32,436 bases of DNA from NCBI GenBank assembly GCA_016800925.1, contig JABCPU010000653.1:1-32436 (forward strand), given 5' to 3'. This document shows, in pieces, positions 30,837-32,436 of this stretch. This DNA comes from Suillus spraguei. Taxonomy: Eukaryota > Basidiomycota > Agaricomycetes > Boletales > Suillaceae. The notes beneath the pieces are model-generated. The model was not told where the DNA came from. It worked only from the letters and a program-made list of their open reading frames with translations, and did no database searches. A program made the position numbers and the translations under genes. Position 1 is the first letter of the stretch; every line of letters starts with the position of its first letter.

Positions 30837-32436
30837 TCATTGTTGCCCAATGCTGGCCATAGCATCTCCTAAGGTGGCAAAGAATGCCTCGGGCCTAGGA
30901 GCTCCTCAATACCTGCGCGCTCGAACATTTCTCGGGGACCAGAACGAAGGTGAGTCACGAAGAGCTCGACGCCGCGGTTCTGATAGAATGAGATAAAGCT
31001 TTCAAGGCTGCATATTACAGCTCTTACTGATACGTCTCCAACAGCTCATGGAAGATCTGCACTGCAGAGGCATCACACGTTTCGACGTCTGCCATGTGGA
31101 ACACTAACGTGCTTGCGGGCTGCCTCCTTGGCTCTTCTGAAGGGTGAGTTCTCTCTGGGCCATACAATTCTAGTCGACGAAGACGTTCTTTCAACTGTGC
31201 CGTGTTAGCTGGTACGCGTTTTGAGCTTCGACATTCAATAAATGATATAGAAGCGCACCGAAGTCTAAGCTCTCTCTGATGCGGATAATTAATATACCGG
31301 GAACGTCTTCAGCGCCCGGATTGTCAGCGATGGGCCCCCATTGATCGTTCCAGGAATGCGTCCCTGCAACACCGTTAGAGCGCCTAAAGTGTTATAGGTA
31401 ATGACATACCAATATAATCATTCGTGTGTGCGAAGAACGCTTGATAACAAGCAACAAAGAGATGATAAGACTGACGATGATTCCGATCTCGATATTCCAG
31501 ATGACAGATAAGAAAGTGAGGAACATCATTGCGAGGTCAGTCCAAGCTCTGATCCTTAATGCCAGCCGTTAGCACCCTAAGACTGTAAAAGACAACCTAG
31601 CACACCTCCAGTAATACATGAGGTCATGGGGACCTCGCCGAACAGTGATATCACAAAGAGGCATGCTGAAAGCAATTCAGCGCCACAGACCAAACGGAAA
31701 CGAAAGGTACATACATCGAGGCCAAGACACATCTTGTAGGTAGTATAGAGATGGGAGAAGGAAGAACGTGCCAACACGTTATGCCGGCAGTAACAAGGGA
31801 GGCCAATTGCGTGCGCGCACCAACATCGCCATTAATTTTCGACCTTACGATTGAGCCAAATGCTGGCAACGTGCCAGGAACGAAAGATCCAAAAAGGTTG
31901 GCAGCCCAAGTGCAACGAGTTCACGGTTCGACTGATGGAATAACCAAAGCGATCAGCGTTCTCTTTGCTGCAACGGTACTATCCAAGAAACCCATAATAG
32001 TTATCAAACTGATTGATGTTAATGAATGCATCGCAAAAGAAATTATGCACATACACTGCAGTCGAAGTCGTTCCTCTGATGTAGCGTATTGACTGTTTCA
32101 GCGGAAAGCTAAAGAAATGACCGCCAGTATTGATAGGTATTACCGAGGATATCGACACCTTCTTCGTCCCAACGGAGATGTCCTGAAATAACTATGCAAA
32201 CCAGTCAAGAGGACCAGACATAAGACGGGGGCATACTTGTAGAGAGTACAACAACGATCAGGACTTCAGGGAGTCGTTCGATCCACCAAATTCGTTTGAA
32301 TAAACCTTTGAAAGCCCTCATGAATATGAGCACGAGCAGCGCCCCGAAGCTACCAGCATCCGGTTTGTGATAATCACTCCATGAAAATTCTAAAAGGAAA
32401 ACTATCTTGTCCAGGGTTGACTCGGGATTCATCTGT
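30837..32436 (-). CDS. SulP-family sulfate permease, C-terminal part with STAS domain (partial)
   Basis: The gene enters from the right edge, so its N-terminal membrane helices are outside the window. Recognisable blocks in order are NPESTLDKIVFLLE, WWIERLPEVLIVVVLST, ITIMGFLDSTVAAK, LFGSFVPGTLPAFGSIVRSK with NGDVGARTQLASLVTAG, MMFLTFLSVIWNIEIG-like, then the cytoplasmic STAS domain (ADVETCDASAVQIFHELLE, GVELFVTHLRSGPREMFERA). The expected stop TGA is at 30837-30839. Such permeases import sulfate with protons across the plasma membrane. Several short introns are visible. The frame breaks by single bases at several places (for example near 32145, 31965, 31900, 31775 and 30875), as in pinin. 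The family call is firm; integrity is uncertain. Confidence 0.88.

Noticed and set aside
1..32436. tRNA, rRNA or biosynthetic gene cluster
   Set aside because: I saw no tRNA cloverleaf or rRNA sequence, and no core enzymes of secondary metabolism; the neighbouring functions are unrelated housekeeping or secretory genes.

Overview
The window looks like nuclear DNA of a filamentous basidiomycete, probably an Agaricomycete. Genes have several exons split by short introns (about 45-60 bp, GT...AG, one GC...AG). The recognisable proteins (pinin/MemA, sedolisin, SulP permease, PMP47-type carrier, histidine-phosphatase-like proteins) are of fungal type. I cannot name the genus from sequence alone.

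Layout. 1-1424: a possible divergent partial gene at the left edge, then a pinin/SDK/MemA-like gene (+). 1453-12562: a head-to-tail duplication of one 5.3-5.8 kb unit (1453-6774 and 6775-12562). Each unit carries an intact three-exon minus-strand gene with two atypical C2H2-like zinc fingers behind a Ser/Tyr/Pro-rich region. Each also has traces of an eroded plus-strand gene and long non-coding flanks. 12828-about 23990: a second, independent tandem amplification, three units of a histidine-phosphatase-like gene (HP-1, HP-2, HP-3). HP-1 and HP-3 have one or two length-changing lesions; HP-2 lacks 17 coding bases relative to HP-1. The spacer after HP-1 carries a transposase-like fragment and a further insertion. 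25390-26251: a four-exon gene of unknown function. 26734-27883: a mitochondrial-carrier-family gene of the peroxisomal ANT1/PMP47 kind. 27988-30311 (-): a secreted S53 sedolisin with an intact catalytic domain. 30837-32436 (-): the C-terminal part of a SulP sulfate permease with a STAS domain, cut by the window edge.

Most striking features. About 22 kb of the 32 kb consists of two adjacent tandem segmental duplications set between conserved single-copy genes. All three histidine-phosphatase-like genes have Asn in place of the catalytic His (RNG instead of RHG) and end in a membrane segment, so they look like membrane-anchored pseudo-phosphatases. The genes on the right edge are ordinary single-copy functions and do not form an obvious pathway with the duplicated blocks.

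Caution. Several otherwise recognisable genes (pinin, the sedolisin propeptide, SulP, HP-2) are broken by single-base length changes, while others (both zinc-finger genes, the carrier, the sedolisin catalytic domain) are clean. Some lesions may be assembly errors rather than real mutations. I have kept the sequence as given and marked where frames break.
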